IMG/VR virus record: IMGVR_UViG_3300047471_000162
Location: 48,904 to 112,903 of that record
Source of the DNA: a virus
DNA length: 64,000 nt
Direction: 5' to 3' (one strand)
Shown here: positions 43,587 to 52,903 of the stretch, piece by piece
Layout: each line of letters opens with the position of its first letter
How positions within the stretch are numbered: position 1 is the stretch's first letter
Notes under the pieces: generated by a model
Told to the model about the DNA's origin: nothing
The model's database searches: none
Seen by the model: only the letters and a program-made list of their open reading frames with translations
Made by a program: the position numbers and the translations under genes

Positions 43587-43928
43587 ATGGATATAGAAGA
43601 GTCTAAAGTAGTTTCTTACTTTGACAAATTCGCCGCAATTTTTGGCTCCATAAAATTCATCGTAGGAATGACGATATTTATCATCGCGTGGTTTTTATGG
43701 AATATATTCGCACCAGCAGGTCTGGGCTTCGACACATATCCATTTATCTTTCTTACTTTACTATTATCTTTACAGGCTTCTTATGCAGCTCCTATTATTC
43801 TTTTCTCTCAGAATAGACAAGCAGAAAAGGATCGAGAGAAATTTGAGATGGATCTTGAATCTGATCTGAAGTCCGAGAAAATGCTTGAGAAGATTATGAA
43901 TAAGTTGGAAATCCCAATAGAGGAGTAG
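43587..43928 (+). CDS. DUF1003-family membrane protein
   Basis: This protein has 113 residues from ATG 43587. FAAIFGSIKFIVGMTIFIIA, FDTYPFIFLTLLLSLQASYA and APIILFSQNRQAEKDR follow the DUF1003 family pattern (two membrane helices, then SQNRQ.xxDR). The function of this family is unknown; here it could alter the host membrane. Confidence 0.82.
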   Translation: MDIEESKVVSYFDKFAAIFGSIKFIVGMTIFIIAWFLWNIFAPAGLGFDTYPFIFLTLLLSLQASYAAPIILFSQNRQAEKDREKFEMDLESDLKSEKMLEKIMNKLEIPIEE

Positions 43929-43930
43929 TT

Positions 43931-44443
43931 ATGAGTAATTGGTCGTACAATTCTCCTGTAGGACAACCAGGATCCACTACTGTAGGCGGTGGCGGTGGAT
44001 TACCTCTCTCAGGGTTCCGCAGCATTCTTGATGCACGTATTGCTATGGGTACGGCCAAGACTCCAGAGGCTCAATATCCTGATGGATATCTTGGATCTGT
44101 TATTGACAGAAGACAGGACAAGCTTCTTCAGACTGTCCGTAATAACGCCAGAAGCTATACAAGAGGAGTACACAAGGGCTCCAAGATTGCACCAGTGGAT
44201 TATTTTTGGCCTGATGATTTTAATCCGATGATTACCCTAAATAATAGGATAGCAGGAAATAACGAAAGATTTTCCGCACCGGGTAATCCTATTGAACGTT
44301 TAGCCCACGGCGGCAAATTTATGAGTCAAGCCGAAGCTAACCAAATCAGACAAGAAATGAACCTACCCCCCGACCCTCAAATGCGATCGGTAGATCCCGT
44401 TATTCGTAGAGAACAATTTAAAAATTTACCTGGTTGGCGCTAG
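43931..44443 (+). CDS. Unknown, possibly virion-associated protein
   Basis: This 170-residue protein has a Gly-rich N-terminus ([16 protein letters not shown]), a basic middle and a helical C-terminus ([20 protein letters not shown]). No family recognised; similar composition to neighbours suggests a structural group. Confidence 0.6.
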   Translation: MSNWSYNSPVGQPGSTTVGGGGGLPLSGFRSILDARIAMGTAKTPEAQYPDGYLGSVIDRRQDKLLQTVRNNARSYTRGVHKGSKIAPVDYFWPDDFNPMITLNNRIAGNNERFSAPGNPIERLAHGGKFMSQAEANQIRQEMNLPPDPQMRSVDPVIRREQFKNLPGWR

Positions 44444-44463
44444 GACTTACTATCTGCTATACT
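44434..44463 (+). promoter_or_regulatory. Promoter for leaderless HNH3 transcript
   Basis: TTGGCG at 44434-44439, 18-nt spacer, TATACT at 44458-44463. The last base of the -10 lies 6 nt before ATG 44470, so transcription would start at or next to the A of the start codon. No Shine-Dalgarno is present. Leaderless mRNAs are common in actinobacteria. Confidence 0.55.
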
Positions 44464-44469
44464 GGCCAC

Positions 44470-44988
44470 ATGAAACTATGTATTTTAGAAGATTGTGAGA
44501 AGGCTAGATGGGCTAAGGGATACTGTAATGGTCACTATAAAAAGTGGAGAAAATACGGAGATCCCTTAGTTCAGAAAAAGATTAGTATTCCCGTTTCTCA
44601 ATGTTTGGAAGAAGCTTGTGAGGAGCCTTCTAGATATAATCCGGGATATTGCGCAAAACATGGCCAGCGACAGAATAAAAACGGTATAACTGACGATCCC
44701 AAAAAAGGCTGGCATACAAACGCTCAAGGCTATATTCAGATGAATAATAGCTCCAGTCCTTACGCTAACAAGAGCGGAATAGTTTTACAGCACCGTCAAG
44801 TTATGGCGGAAAAGTTAGGAAGAACCCTACTCAAGGGAGAAAATATTCATCATAAGAACGGCAAGCGCGATGACAATAGAGTTGAAAACCTTGAGCTTTG
44901 GGTAACTATACAACCCACAGGACAACGGGCAGAAGATTTAGTAGCCTACGCCCTGGAAATCCTAGAAAGATATGGAACCTATGGGTGA
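44470..44988 (+). CDS. HNH endonuclease 3 (free-standing homing type)
   Basis: This protein has 172 residues from ATG 44470. Tandem Cys modules (C-x4-C-x8-GYC-x2[10 protein letters not shown] and CLEEAC...GYCAKH) precede the HNH core [18 protein letters not shown]. The tail [13 protein letters not shown] matches HNH1 and HNH2. Its 3' end overlaps the next gene by 17 nt. Confidence 0.87.
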   Translation: MKLCILEDCEKARWAKGYCNGHYKKWRKYGDPLVQKKISIPVSQCLEEACEEPSRYNPGYCAKHGQRQNKNGITDDPKKGWHTNAQGYIQMNNSSSPYANKSGIVLQHRQVMAEKLGRTLLKGENIHHKNGKRDDNRVENLELWVTIQPTGQRAEDLVAYALEILERYGTYG

Positions 44989-45280
44989 GATTCAGAATGC
45001 TAACTCAGTGTATGACTACACAAAACCCACTCAAACCTTTGCAGAAGAACTAGTATCTGCTAAGTTACTAGCGAATTCTCAGGCAGAGGCTCAAAATAGA
45101 CGACCACCCGTTCCTAATATAGGAAGAATTACTCCTAGATATGGTTATCGAGTGGATCCGGCTACTATTGAAGATATCCTCAATGTAGATGAGAACTTCC
45201 CAGCTAAGTTCGGTGACTGGTCTGGTACTGTATCTGGATACGAGGGTACCTCTTATCCGAATGTCACATCACAACTGTAG
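44972..45280 (+). CDS. Unknown, possibly virion-associated protein
   Basis: This protein has 102 residues (or 99 from ATG 44981). Helical N-terminal half, then [20 protein letters not shown]. Its start lies inside HNH3. Unknown. Confidence 0.55.
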   Translation: MEPMGEIQNANSVYDYTKPTQTFAEELVSAKLLANSQAEAQNRRPPVPNIGRITPRYGYRVDPATIEDILNVDENFPAKFGDWSGTVSGYEGTSYPNVTSQL

Positions 45281-45288
45281 AGGTAACG

Positions 45289-45468
45289 ATGCCAAAGAGA
45301 GCAGTAAGCAAGACAGTGAGATCCGATGACAAGAGAGCTACTGGTACCGCCAAGAACAAGCGTGTGGTAAAGTCCCCAGAAGCTAAGAAGACTAGCGTAC
45401 CTAAGGTAGCTGCATTCAAGAAGCAGACACCTGGTGGTGGCGCAGGAAGACCAAAGAAGGTAAAGTAA
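45289..45468 (+). CDS. Small Lys-rich protein with AT-hook-like tail
   Basis: A 59-residue frame with GAGGTAAC upstream is very rich in Lys, Ala and Thr. It ends GGGAGRPKKVK, an AT-hook-like GRPKK. A DNA-binding or DNA-packing role is plausible. Coupled to the next gene by TAATG. Confidence 0.55.
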   Translation: MPKRAVSKTVRSDDKRATGTAKNKRVVKSPEAKKTSVPKVAAFKKQTPGGGAGRPKKVK

Positions 45469-45716
45469 TGGCTTATCCAAGGTTAAGAAGCATGAATGCA
45501 GACCTAGACAAGGGTGCAACTGACGGTACTTACAAGCAGGTTGCGCCTGACCGTGGTGGTGTAGTAGAGTCAAGCTTCATGGAGATGCGCAGACACCTAG
45601 ATGACGTCTGGCATGGACAGCGTGAAGCGCCTGACAAGTACATCATGGGTCGCTGTAAGGTAGCCAATACGCCTGGCTACTTCCCTACACCTGCACCAGA
45701 TATGGATCGTTGGTAA
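45468..45716 (+). CDS. Unknown small protein
   Basis: This 82-residue protein is coupled to the basic protein upstream. It has ESSFMEMRRHLDDVWHGQRE and ends YFPTPAPDMDRW. Unknown. Confidence 0.6.
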   Translation: MAYPRLRSMNADLDKGATDGTYKQVAPDRGGVVESSFMEMRRHLDDVWHGQREAPDKYIMGRCKVANTPGYFPTPAPDMDRW

Positions 45717-45782
45717 GGTTGTAATTGAGCACTCCCCAAGCTACACTGTACGTCACGAGTAAGTAACAGAAATGTACTGAAT

Positions 45783-46497
<715 letters not shown>

Positions 46498-46502
46498 GCA
46501 CT

Positions 46503-46533
46503 AAGGGGTCAGTCCTTTCCAGGCTGACCCCTT
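46503..46533 (+). terminator. Terminator after Rpf gene
   Basis: AAGGGGTCAG/CTGACCCCTT, 10-bp stem with an 11-nt loop followed by TCTGTT, 5 nt after the stop. Confidence 0.75.
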
Positions 46534-46580
46534 TCTGTTATGATGTACTAGAAACTAAACGTAACTGATAAGGATTATTA

Positions 46581-47117
46581 ATGGCGAACAAGAACTTGAC
46601 AGGCATTTTTATCTGCTTTATCTGTAAGACATTGGAAGATCTTACAAATTATGATCCGGATGAAGCTGATAGGGATACTCGCATCGGTCTATTAGTAGAG
46701 AATCACATGCGTAGACATCCTTCTGTTGAGGATAAGAATGTAACGGATTGGGCTTCTCTAGGATCTGTTCCCACAGAGCATTGGGATAGCAAAGAAACAC
46801 GTAAGGAAATTACCAAGAAGATTCTTGAGGGTAATGGGCTTACTGGTTTTGACGCGGAGTTCTATGCGACATTGGATACGTTCAAGGCAGATGCTCTAGC
46901 TTGTTTCCAAGCGCATGGCAGACCAGCATATAAGGCTCCAGGATGTCAGGATTACCTTTCCAATTCTAAGGAATTGAAGCCTAATACTGCTATTGAGCGC
47001 AAGGCAGCTGGATTGCCTTCCTATGACGATGTCAAGGTAAAGCGATCCTTTTTATGCCAACATTGTCCATACCATTCTGATGCCATTTCCAAGATCCGCA
47101 TGGAGCAGGCCAGATGA
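46581..47117 (+). CDS. Unknown zinc-finger-like protein
   Basis: This 178-residue protein has CFICKTLEDL with ENHMRRHPS about 30 residues later (C2H2-like) and CQHCPYHSD near the C-terminus. It may bind nucleic acid or another protein. Overlaps the next gene by 4 nt. Confidence 0.6.
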   Translation: MANKNLTGIFICFICKTLEDLTNYDPDEADRDTRIGLLVENHMRRHPSVEDKNVTDWASLGSVPTEHWDSKETRKEITKKILEGNGLTGFDAEFYATLDTFKADALACFQAHGRPAYKAPGCQDYLSNSKELKPNTAIERKAAGLPSYDDVKVKRSFLCQHCPYHSDAISKIRMEQAR

Positions 47118-47302
47118 AGTTAAATAAAACAACTAAGTGGGGAATTATTCTATCTTCCCTATATTTAGTATTAGCCTTATATATCTCCGTATTCAGATGG
47201 TCGGATGTACAAGGAAATTTAGAAGCATCTTATCTATGCTCGGCACCATTCGTAGCAAGTCATGTATTATTGCACCGTAAGATTAACAAGGCAAATAATT
47301 AG
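47114..47302 (+). CDS. Small membrane protein
   Basis: This 62-residue protein has two hydrophobic segments (GIILSSLYLVLALYISVF and LCSAPFVASHVLL) with basic ends. Unknown; coupled to the upstream gene. Confidence 0.6.
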   Translation: MKLNKTTKWGIILSSLYLVLALYISVFRWSDVQGNLEASYLCSAPFVASHVLLHRKINKANN

Positions 47303-47312
47303 GAGAATATAA

Positions 47313-47657
47313 ATGACCAATGAGCAAGAGTTAAACCTGGCGGAGCTTATGGAGAAGATTGGGGAAGATGTAGCCACAGCATTCCTGGTTTATCAAACAC
47401 TTGATGGTAGTTGGACTGCTACCGCTGATTTCCAGGATAAGAATCTCAATCTTGAGCGTAAGGCTACTTTTGACGATATCGTTGGGGGAGCTTCTGCTGT
47501 CCAGGCAGGTTGTATTGCTCAACAGAGTGCTATGCATACAGTTATGCTTATGGAACAGAGAGCAGCAGCTATGCAGCAATACGCCAGAGAGCAGGCTGAA
47601 TCTCAGAAGGTATCCCAATTGATTGATCCAAGTAAGCTGAGAAATCCTAGAGCCTAA
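47313..47657 (+). CDS. Unknown protein
   Basis: This 114-residue protein is preceded by AGGAG. The C-terminal half is a long Ala/Gln/Met helix (LMEQRAAAMQQYAREQAESQ). Possibly a virion or assembly protein. Confidence 0.6.
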   Translation: MTNEQELNLAELMEKIGEDVATAFLVYQTLDGSWTATADFQDKNLNLERKATFDDIVGGASAVQAGCIAQQSAMHTVMLMEQRAAAMQQYAREQAESQKVSQLIDPSKLRNPRA

Positions 47658-47671
47658 TTAGCCTTATTATT

Positions 47672-47701
47672 AAAGGGAGTCCCTAATAAAGGGCTCCCTT
47701 T
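47672..47701 (+). terminator. Terminator
   Basis: AAAGGGAG/CTCCCTTT with an inner CCCT/AGGG stem, followed by TTCTTATT; 14 nt after the stop. Confidence 0.75.
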
Positions 47702-47729
47702 TCTTATTAACAGAGGGTAAACTATAACT

Positions 47730-48590
47730 ATGACACTTTTACACGGCGCTAGTGGTTACTTTTCGAGACCACAATTAATACTTGACCCTAATCTATTCAA
47801 TGGAACTGAGTTAATTCCCCATGTTAGACAAACACTCCTGGATATATTCTTTGACCATATGGCTACTATGTATAACGATCCCCATAGCTGGATTATGTTA
47901 TGGCTTGCGGGAAGTGGAGTCAGCTATCAATGGAGCGCTAACCGTGGGAATGGTGATCTCGACATCTTATTGGGGCTCGACTACACAAAGTTCGCCTCCC
48001 TTAATCCCGGGCAAGAGTACTACACCAGAGACGAAATAGCCCAACAAATGGATGATATGTTGAAGAGACATCTGTGGCCAAGGACTGCGCATACGGAATT
48101 TGGCTCTTCAGTATATGAAGTTACATATTATTTGAACCCATTTACTGAAAACTATGATGAGTCCATTAATAATATCCATCCCTATGCTGCTTATAATCTC
48201 ACTGAGAATCATTGGACTATAAATCCTATGGAACCCAATGAATATTCTCAGCAGTATCCTATGGAATTTGAGGTACAAGCGGCAGCTAATAGAGATACTG
48301 CTGAGAAGTTAGCCAATAGATATCAGCATCTGACGCAGCAGCTAAGTAGTATACATCCTAATAGTCCTCTCGGTCATAATCTGACGGCATCCAAGACGCT
48401 ACTTATTCAGCACATAAAGAGTATGTTTGACACCATTCACCTGGGAAGAAAGCAAGCATTTTCTGACATGGGATCAGGATACGGAGATTTCTATAACTAT
48501 CAGTGGCAAGCTGCCAAGAGAGATGGTATAGTGGCGACATTCAATGAGATCCTAAGTAAGGAAGAAAATAGTGGTCGAATCCTGGAGTAA
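47730..48590 (+). CDS. Nucleotidyltransferase-like protein
   Basis: This 286-residue protein has WLAGSGVSYQWSANRGNGDL then DILLGLDY, the GS...DxD pattern of polymerase-beta-type nucleotidyltransferases, with a later strand SVYEVTYYLNP that could hold a third acidic position. The substrate is unknown. It overlaps the next gene by 20 nt, so the two are probably partners. Confidence 0.65.
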   Translation: MTLLHGASGYFSRPQLILDPNLFNGTELIPHVRQTLLDIFFDHMATMYNDPHSWIMLWLAGSGVSYQWSANRGNGDLDILLGLDYTKFASLNPGQEYYTRDEIAQQMDDMLKRHLWPRTAHTEFGSSVYEVTYYLNPFTENYDESINNIHPYAAYNLTENHWTINPMEPNEYSQQYPMEFEVQAAANRDTAEKLANRYQHLTQQLSSIHPNSPLGHNLTASKTLLIQHIKSMFDTIHLGRKQAFSDMGSGYGDFYNYQWQAAKRDGIVATFNEILSKEENSGRILE

Positions 48591-49068
48591 CCATATAGCT
48601 ATTGTCGTAGAGGGTATTCTCCGTATGCCTAATGATTCTGCCTCTATAATCCCAGGGCTATTACTATATAGATCCCTAGTAAAGGACCATAGAGTATCCC
48701 TCATTATCGATAGTGCCAATAAAGAACGAGTCCAATATTGGCTACTGATGAACGGAATGACTGACCATACTAAGGAGATCTATTGGGATGAGACAGATCC
48801 GGAGGATACTATAGCGCGTAGAATAGCTCAGATTGGTAGACTTAGACAAGATGGTCCGCTATCCTTAGTATTCGAATCAGATACTTCTGTCGCTGCTGCA
48901 CTACTAGAAAGAGGAATACCTTCTTTTCTATTCTTGCATCCTCAGTACACACATCCTGAGTTTAGGCCAGATGCCAAGGCACCTATTACTCCTTGGGCAG
49001 AATTACTAGCAGAGCAGACTCGTCAGATAGAAGCGAGAGCAACAGATACTCGAATAAATGATTTCTAG
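48571..49068 (+). CDS. HAD-like protein lacking nucleophile (putative)
   Basis: This 165-residue protein has HIAIVVEGILRMPND, LIIDSANKERVQYWLLMNGM and SLVFESDTSVAAALLERGIP, a Rossmann/HAD-like progression with VEG where DxDG is expected. It overlaps the nucleotidyltransferase-like gene. A binding rather than catalytic role is inferred. Confidence 0.5.
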   Translation: MVESWSNHIAIVVEGILRMPNDSASIIPGLLLYRSLVKDHRVSLIIDSANKERVQYWLLMNGMTDHTKEIYWDETDPEDTIARRIAQIGRLRQDGPLSLVFESDTSVAAALLERGIPSFLFLHPQYTHPEFRPDAKAPITPWAELLAEQTRQIEARATDTRINDF

Positions 49069-49076
49069 GAGAATAG

Positions 49077-49985
49077 ATGAGTACACCAGTTAATACAGCT
49101 GCTGTTAATGCTATGGGTGGGCAGTTCAATACGAATGTCTTCAAGGATGTACAGCACTTTGCAGTAAAGCAGGGACGTAAATCACAAGTACGTGCTAATA
49201 AGGCTGCGGCAGCTAATAAGCCAGCAACTCCTGTAGCGAATATACCGCAGCAATTACCCAACGCGCCAATTGGCGGGCTACCAGCGAATGCTGTTGCTGC
49301 GGGTAGAGCAAGTAGACAAGCAAAAGCGCAAGGCGGAGGATTTACACCAACAGTAAAAACTGCTCCAACACCCTTCGGTCCCCCAGCACCAGCTGCACCA
49401 GTCTCTGGGGCAACAGTCACAGCAGGCCGTCAGGCACGCCAACAGAGAGCACAGCAGGCAAATACACCACCGCTGTCTCCACAGTTCTCTAGTGCGCCTT
49501 CTCAGGCTCCGCATCACGCTATTCCAGCTCCTGCTGCAACCCGAGCAGCACCAGGTTTCTCAGCTCCACAGGCTTCTGCTCCCGCAATAAATCAGGCAGC
49601 ACCAAAGCCTTCTACTAATCCCTTCCAAGTTAATACTATGCAAACTAGAAATCCTCCCACTCCTGCTTACTCTAATTCTGGTCCAAGTACCCCAGCACCT
49701 TCAGCTATGCCTACTAGTGGAAAGACTTCTCCAGTGAATCCTCAGTTTTCTAATGTGAGCACTAAGGATAATTCCCCATTTCCCACTCATGTACATCCTG
49801 AAGGTTCTTCTAACCAGATTCTTCCTAGATTAACGGCAGCCCAGTCTTCTCCTGGTAAGCCTAATGAATTTACTGTAGGTTCCAGAAGTATAAAGGGTGG
49901 AGGAATAGCTTCCATGGGATCTCAGTTGGAAGCAGGATTATCTGCAAGACCACTTACTTTGCCACAACCTAGAAAGCGAGTATAG
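49077..49985 (+). CDS. Pro/Ala/Gln-rich disordered protein, probably virion-associated
   Basis: This 302-residue protein is preceded by AGGAG. Almost entirely low complexity, with two related segments AAGRASRQAKAQ and TAGRQARQQRAQ. Basic and disordered; similar proteins occur in large actinophage virions, but position is the only support. Confidence 0.6.
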   Translation: MSTPVNTAAVNAMGGQFNTNVFKDVQHFAVKQGRKSQVRANKAAAANKPATPVANIPQQLPNAPIGGLPANAVAAGRASRQAKAQGGGFTPTVKTAPTPFGPPAPAAPVSGATVTAGRQARQQRAQQANTPPLSPQFSSAPSQAPHHAIPAPAATRAAPGFSAPQASAPAINQAAPKPSTNPFQVNTMQTRNPPTPAYSNSGPSTPAPSAMPTSGKTSPVNPQFSNVSTKDNSPFPTHVHPEGSSNQILPRLTAAQSSPGKPNEFTVGSRSIKGGGIASMGSQLEAGLSARPLTLPQPRKRV

Positions 49986-50035
49986 TCATAAAGCTCTACT
50001 ATCAAGGTGGGGAGTTACCTACATATAAAAATATC

Positions 50036-51502
50036 ATGACAGATTGCGGCATATTAGATATCTCCCTATCTTATTTCGGACTAAGAAGACGTACTAAGTT
50101 CACCAAGCCTTGGCTTATACAGGATAAATTTAAAAGCAATCAGAATATCTTTATCGATTCTGGTTGCCATACCATTAATTCGGCTAAAGAACAGGTGTAT
50201 ACAAATGAAGAACTCAAAGGAATCGCTGAGCATTACTATTCATGGATCACTGACAATATCAGTGAAATTGAGATCTACTCTGAATTCGACTCAACGCAAC
50301 TTGGTGATAAATTCATTGAAGGGTATAGGGGTTCAGTTCAGAGCATTTCCCCAGATAAGTTCTTACCTATTTGGCACTCAGATTACGGGACAGATAATCT
50401 CCGCAGACTTGGAGAAACTTACGGACGCGTTGGAATTCTGCAAACGGCAATCGGCGGAAGAGACCTTGTCCCTGTGCTCAATAGTGTGGCAGCCAGAGGG
50501 ATAAAGCTTCATGGATTAGCTATGACTAAACCAGATATTATGCAGGCTGTTCCATGGGAATCTGTATCTTCTACTTCATGGATTTCTCCCATGCAGTATG
50601 GAGATACTATTATCTGGTCGCATAATCAGTTAAAAAGATATCCTAAGAAAATGAAGGATCAAGCTAGAAAGAAAGAAAGAGCCGCCTTTATGGCTGGTGG
50701 GTTCGATCTGGAGAAAATCTATGACGATGATGCACATGAATTATTACGTGTATCTCTGTGGTCATGGACCAAGCAGGTTGAAGCAATTAATCGTAAGACT
50801 AATAGAGGAGTAACTACACCCGTGAATTATAGTGATGATGAGTTCTCGGACTTTGACTCTGCTGATGTTGGTACTGTAGTGGATAGAGTGCAGAAGAGAG
50901 TACCAACTGCCCTACCTAGAAATCCTTCTGATAGACAGGTTATTCCTTTCCTTGATTTCGATATAGATATCGAGAAGAGAAAGAATAAGCTGACTGGGGA
51001 GATGGAGGATATTGAAGTTCCCAAGGTCAGAGTACGCAGCGAATCCATGCGTATTTGTGATACTTGTTTCCTCGCGGCTAAGTGCCCTATGTTCGAAGAG
51101 AATACAACGTGCGCCTATGATATTCCCATTGTTGTAGAAACCAAAGAACAGATGACTTCACTCATGAATTCTGTGGTTTCTATGCAAGCGCAGCGCGTTT
51201 TGTTCATGAAAATGGCTGAGGATACTTCAGGAGGATACGCTGATCCTGTACTTTCGGGAGAAATTGACCGCCTGGGTAAGCTTATGAAGACCAAGCATGA
51301 GATGGAACAAGAAGGTTTCAGTCTTACTGTTACAGCTAAGCAACAGGGTCAAATGTCTATGGTTGACCGTATCTTCGGCGATATAGGTAATACAAAGACG
51401 CTCCATGAGCTGGAAGCTCCAAGACAGGTATCGGATGCTATGTCTGATCTAGGTATTATGGACGCAGAACTTATTGAACTTCCACTTAGAGATGAGCTAT
51501 GA
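50036..51502 (+). CDS. TGT/DpdA-like protein with Cys-rich C-terminal domain
   Basis: This protein has 488 residues from ATG 50036. FIDSGCHTINSA, EIYSEFDSTQLG, GRVGILQTAIGG and KLHGLAMTKPDIM, then SSTSWISPMQYG, follow the TIM-barrel pattern of tRNA-guanine transglycosylase relatives such as DpdA. After residue 300 comes a different domain with CDTCFLAAKCPMF and a later Cys (four Cys in all). The same frame is open upstream to 49973 and encodes KLYYQGGELPTYKNI, the expected family N-terminus, but has no ATG/GTG/TTG; ATA 49988 is a candidate start. It could modify bases in DNA or tRNA. No queuosine-pathway genes are visible here. Confidence 0.6.
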   Translation: MTDCGILDISLSYFGLRRRTKFTKPWLIQDKFKSNQNIFIDSGCHTINSAKEQVYTNEELKGIAEHYYSWITDNISEIEIYSEFDSTQLGDKFIEGYRGSVQSISPDKFLPIWHSDYGTDNLRRLGETYGRVGILQTAIGGRDLVPVLNSVAARGIKLHGLAMTKPDIMQAVPWESVSSTSWISPMQYGDTIIWSHNQLKRYPKKMKDQARKKERAAFMAGGFDLEKIYDDDAHELLRVSLWSWTKQVEAINRKTNRGVTTPVNYSDDEFSDFDSADVGTVVDRVQKRVPTALPRNPSDRQVIPFLDFDIDIEKRKNKLTGEMEDIEVPKVRVRSESMRICDTCFLAAKCPMFEENTTCAYDIPIVVETKEQMTSLMNSVVSMQAQRVLFMKMAEDTSGGYADPVLSGEIDRLGKLMKTKHEMEQEGFSLTVTAKQQGQMSMVDRIFGDIGNTKTLHELEAPRQVSDAMSDLGIMDAELIELPLRDEL

Positions 51503-51705
51503 CAGAGAACAGTAGTAACTTCAACCTAGCTGAACCCGTAGATAACGAGGAAGAATACTATTCATTGCCTTTTGACCCTGAAGAAGATTATTTTGAAGAG
51601 CTAAAAGAAGCTCAAGGAACCCGATGTCAAGCATGTTTTGGGACAGGACTGGATAGATATGAAGAAGTTGATTGTATGTCCTGCTGGGGAGACGGATACC
51701 TATAA
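51499..51705 (+). CDS. DnaJ-type zinc-finger miniprotein
   Basis: This 68-residue protein overlaps the previous stop. It has an acidic first half, then CQACFGTGLDRYEEVDCMSC and WGDGY, two CxxCxGxG-like repeats as in the DnaJ zinc finger. Confidence 0.65.
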   Translation: MTENSSNFNLAEPVDNEEEYYSLPFDPEEDYFEELKEAQGTRCQACFGTGLDRYEEVDCMSCWGDGYL

Positions 51706-51947
51706 TGGAAGTATTTGATTCTATGGTGGATGATTTACGTAGTGGCGATACGCTTATAGCCAATTACGATTCATCTTTATCTATTCAGCTTAACTATGAG
51801 TCTATGACTATCTCAGACGATGAGAATTGCATCACTATTGCTGATGATAATATTCTTCAACTACTAAGAGCTTTTATGGAAGTATATGTGACTGCTAGAG
51901 AAGCGCCTCTAGACATTAATTACGACCTTTTATTAAACGGATTTTAA
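51705..51947 (+). CDS. Unknown small acidic protein
   Basis: This protein has 80 residues from the ATG of a TAATG junction. Acidic alpha/beta protein (TLIANYDSSLSIQLNYESMT). Last gene before the strand boundary terminator. Confidence 0.6.
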   Translation: MEVFDSMVDDLRSGDTLIANYDSSLSIQLNYESMTISDDENCITIADDNILQLLRAFMEVYVTAREAPLDINYDLLLNGF

Positions 51948-51962
51948 AACCTTAATTAATAC

Positions 51963-52018
51963 AAAAAGCCCATCAGACTTTTCACTTAAATTAAAGTGAT
52001 TAATCTGACGGGCTTTTT
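51963..52018. terminator. Bidirectional terminator between converging units
   Basis: Outer arms AAAAAGCCC and GGGCTTTTTT, inner TCAGA/TCTGA and CACTT/AAGTG, with A-run on one side and T-run on the other. It serves both the plus-strand gene ending at 51947 and the minus-strand gene ending at 52027. Confidence 0.85.
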
Positions 52019-52026
52019 TCATTGTA

Positions 52027-52239
52027 TTATGTCCACCTATAACATTGTTTATCCCAGGTAACCTGCACGGAGCGTGTCTCATCTGGCACAATCATTCGCA
52101 GAAGTTGAAGTAGGAATATTATCTTTACTTTATCTTTGGGATAGTGACCCAATAGACAATCAACTGATAGATCTGCATCCTTGAAAGCTTTGGCCATTGT
52201 GAGGATTGCGGCATCTTTCTCAACTTTGAACTTATCCAC
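52027..52239 (-). CDS. Unknown small protein
   Basis: This protein has 70 residues from GTG with GGGAG upstream. Mixed alpha/beta, basic/hydrophobic (KVKIIFLLQLLRMIVPDETR). It is the only minus-strand gene left of 54.8 kb and is probably served by the promoter at 52435-52408. Confidence 0.6.
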   Translation of the reverse strand: MDKFKVEKDAAILTMAKAFKDADLSVDCLLGHYPKDKVKIIFLLQLLRMIVPDETRSVQVTWDKQCYRWT

Positions 52240-52840
52240 TATATCTCCCTATTTCGTAGGATATCGCGTTAAATCCGGACATATCCCGTTTTGTTCCAAA
52301 AAGGCATAGATGTTCCCAATGTCCGTTTTGGGTAAAAGGGCAGGGTTGGTACGATGCCAGGTTGCTTCCGTAGTGACGCCCCGGAGCGGGCTGAAGTGTT
52401 CGACGTCAGTCTATCGTCTGTGCTGCTGTTGTCAAGTCACGGATTGATTACCCCATTAGGCAAACTAAACGATATCAGGGGTCCTCTGGTACGTCTTCCT
52501 TGGCTCAGTGATGATCCGGCTGGCCCCGGTGACTTGGTGCTGAGACAGACTCTATGCCTGGTTGGCTGCGGAGTCAATACCCCTGACTGGCTTGACTCTA
52601 CGTCGTACAGAGGCATAGCGTTCTCCGCATGCCAAAACACGAACGAACGGCTTTGGTCCTCATCGGAGCGGTTGTGCAACCCATTGTGGACCAGCCACGG
52701 GGAGAGTACACATGGATGCTCTGCGCAGCCTGTAACGCCTTGCTAGAGCCCTACGCGGCACGGGCGGGGGTAATCCCCCGACACTACCCCCCGCGTGGTC
52801 CTAGGACCCGTTGTGAGGCTTCCCTGACTGAGTATGCGGG
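52240..52840. other. Compositional boundary with weak coding signal
   Basis: From about 52.33 kb the sequence turns clearly more GC-rich. Near 52.27-52.34 kb are repeated short units (CGGACATATCCCGTTTTGTTCC and GTCCGTTTTGGG). Frames of about 130 residues (52354-52746, plus) and 80 residues (minus) lack ribosome-binding sites and look like chance. It contains one good minus-strand promoter. It may mark the edge of a terminal repeat or an acquired early region. Confidence 0.4.
52408..52435 (-). promoter_or_regulatory. Minus-strand sigma70-type promoter
   Basis: TTGACA (52435-52430), 16-nt spacer, TAGACT (52413-52408) on the minus strand. It points to the gene 52239-52027 across a leader of roughly 160 nt. 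Confidence 0.55.
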
Positions 52841-52859
52841 GTTGACACTCACAATCTGA
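52629..52859 (+). CDS. Doubtful small CxxC ORF
   Basis: A 76-residue frame; the better start is ATG 52716 with GGGGAGAG 10 nt upstream, giving 47 residues containing CAACNALLEPYAAR. Its end runs over the promoter at 52842. Weak support, but the zinc-like pair and ribosome-binding site argue against dismissal. Confidence 0.35.
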   Translation: MPKHERTALVLIGAVVQPIVDQPRGEYTWMLCAACNALLEPYAARAGVIPRHYPPRGPRTRCEASLTEYAGLTLTI

Positions 52860-52870
52860 GAGACTAGCGT
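52842..52870 (+). promoter_or_regulatory. Sigma70-type promoter, copy 2 of the duplicated promoter-leader module
   Basis: TTGACA at 52842-52847, 17-nt spacer, TAGCGT at 52865-52870, followed by TCTCCTCATCAGCCCAGCA. From GACTAG onward it matches the module at 14294 at nearly every base for about 29 nt. Confidence 0.7.
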
Positions 52871-52903
52871 TCTCCTCATCAGCCCAGCAACGAAGGGAAG
52901 CAC

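Noticed and set aside
52354-52746. 130-residue plus-strand frame at the GC boundary
   Set aside because: No ribosome-binding site, low-quality composition, and it covers a good opposite-strand promoter.
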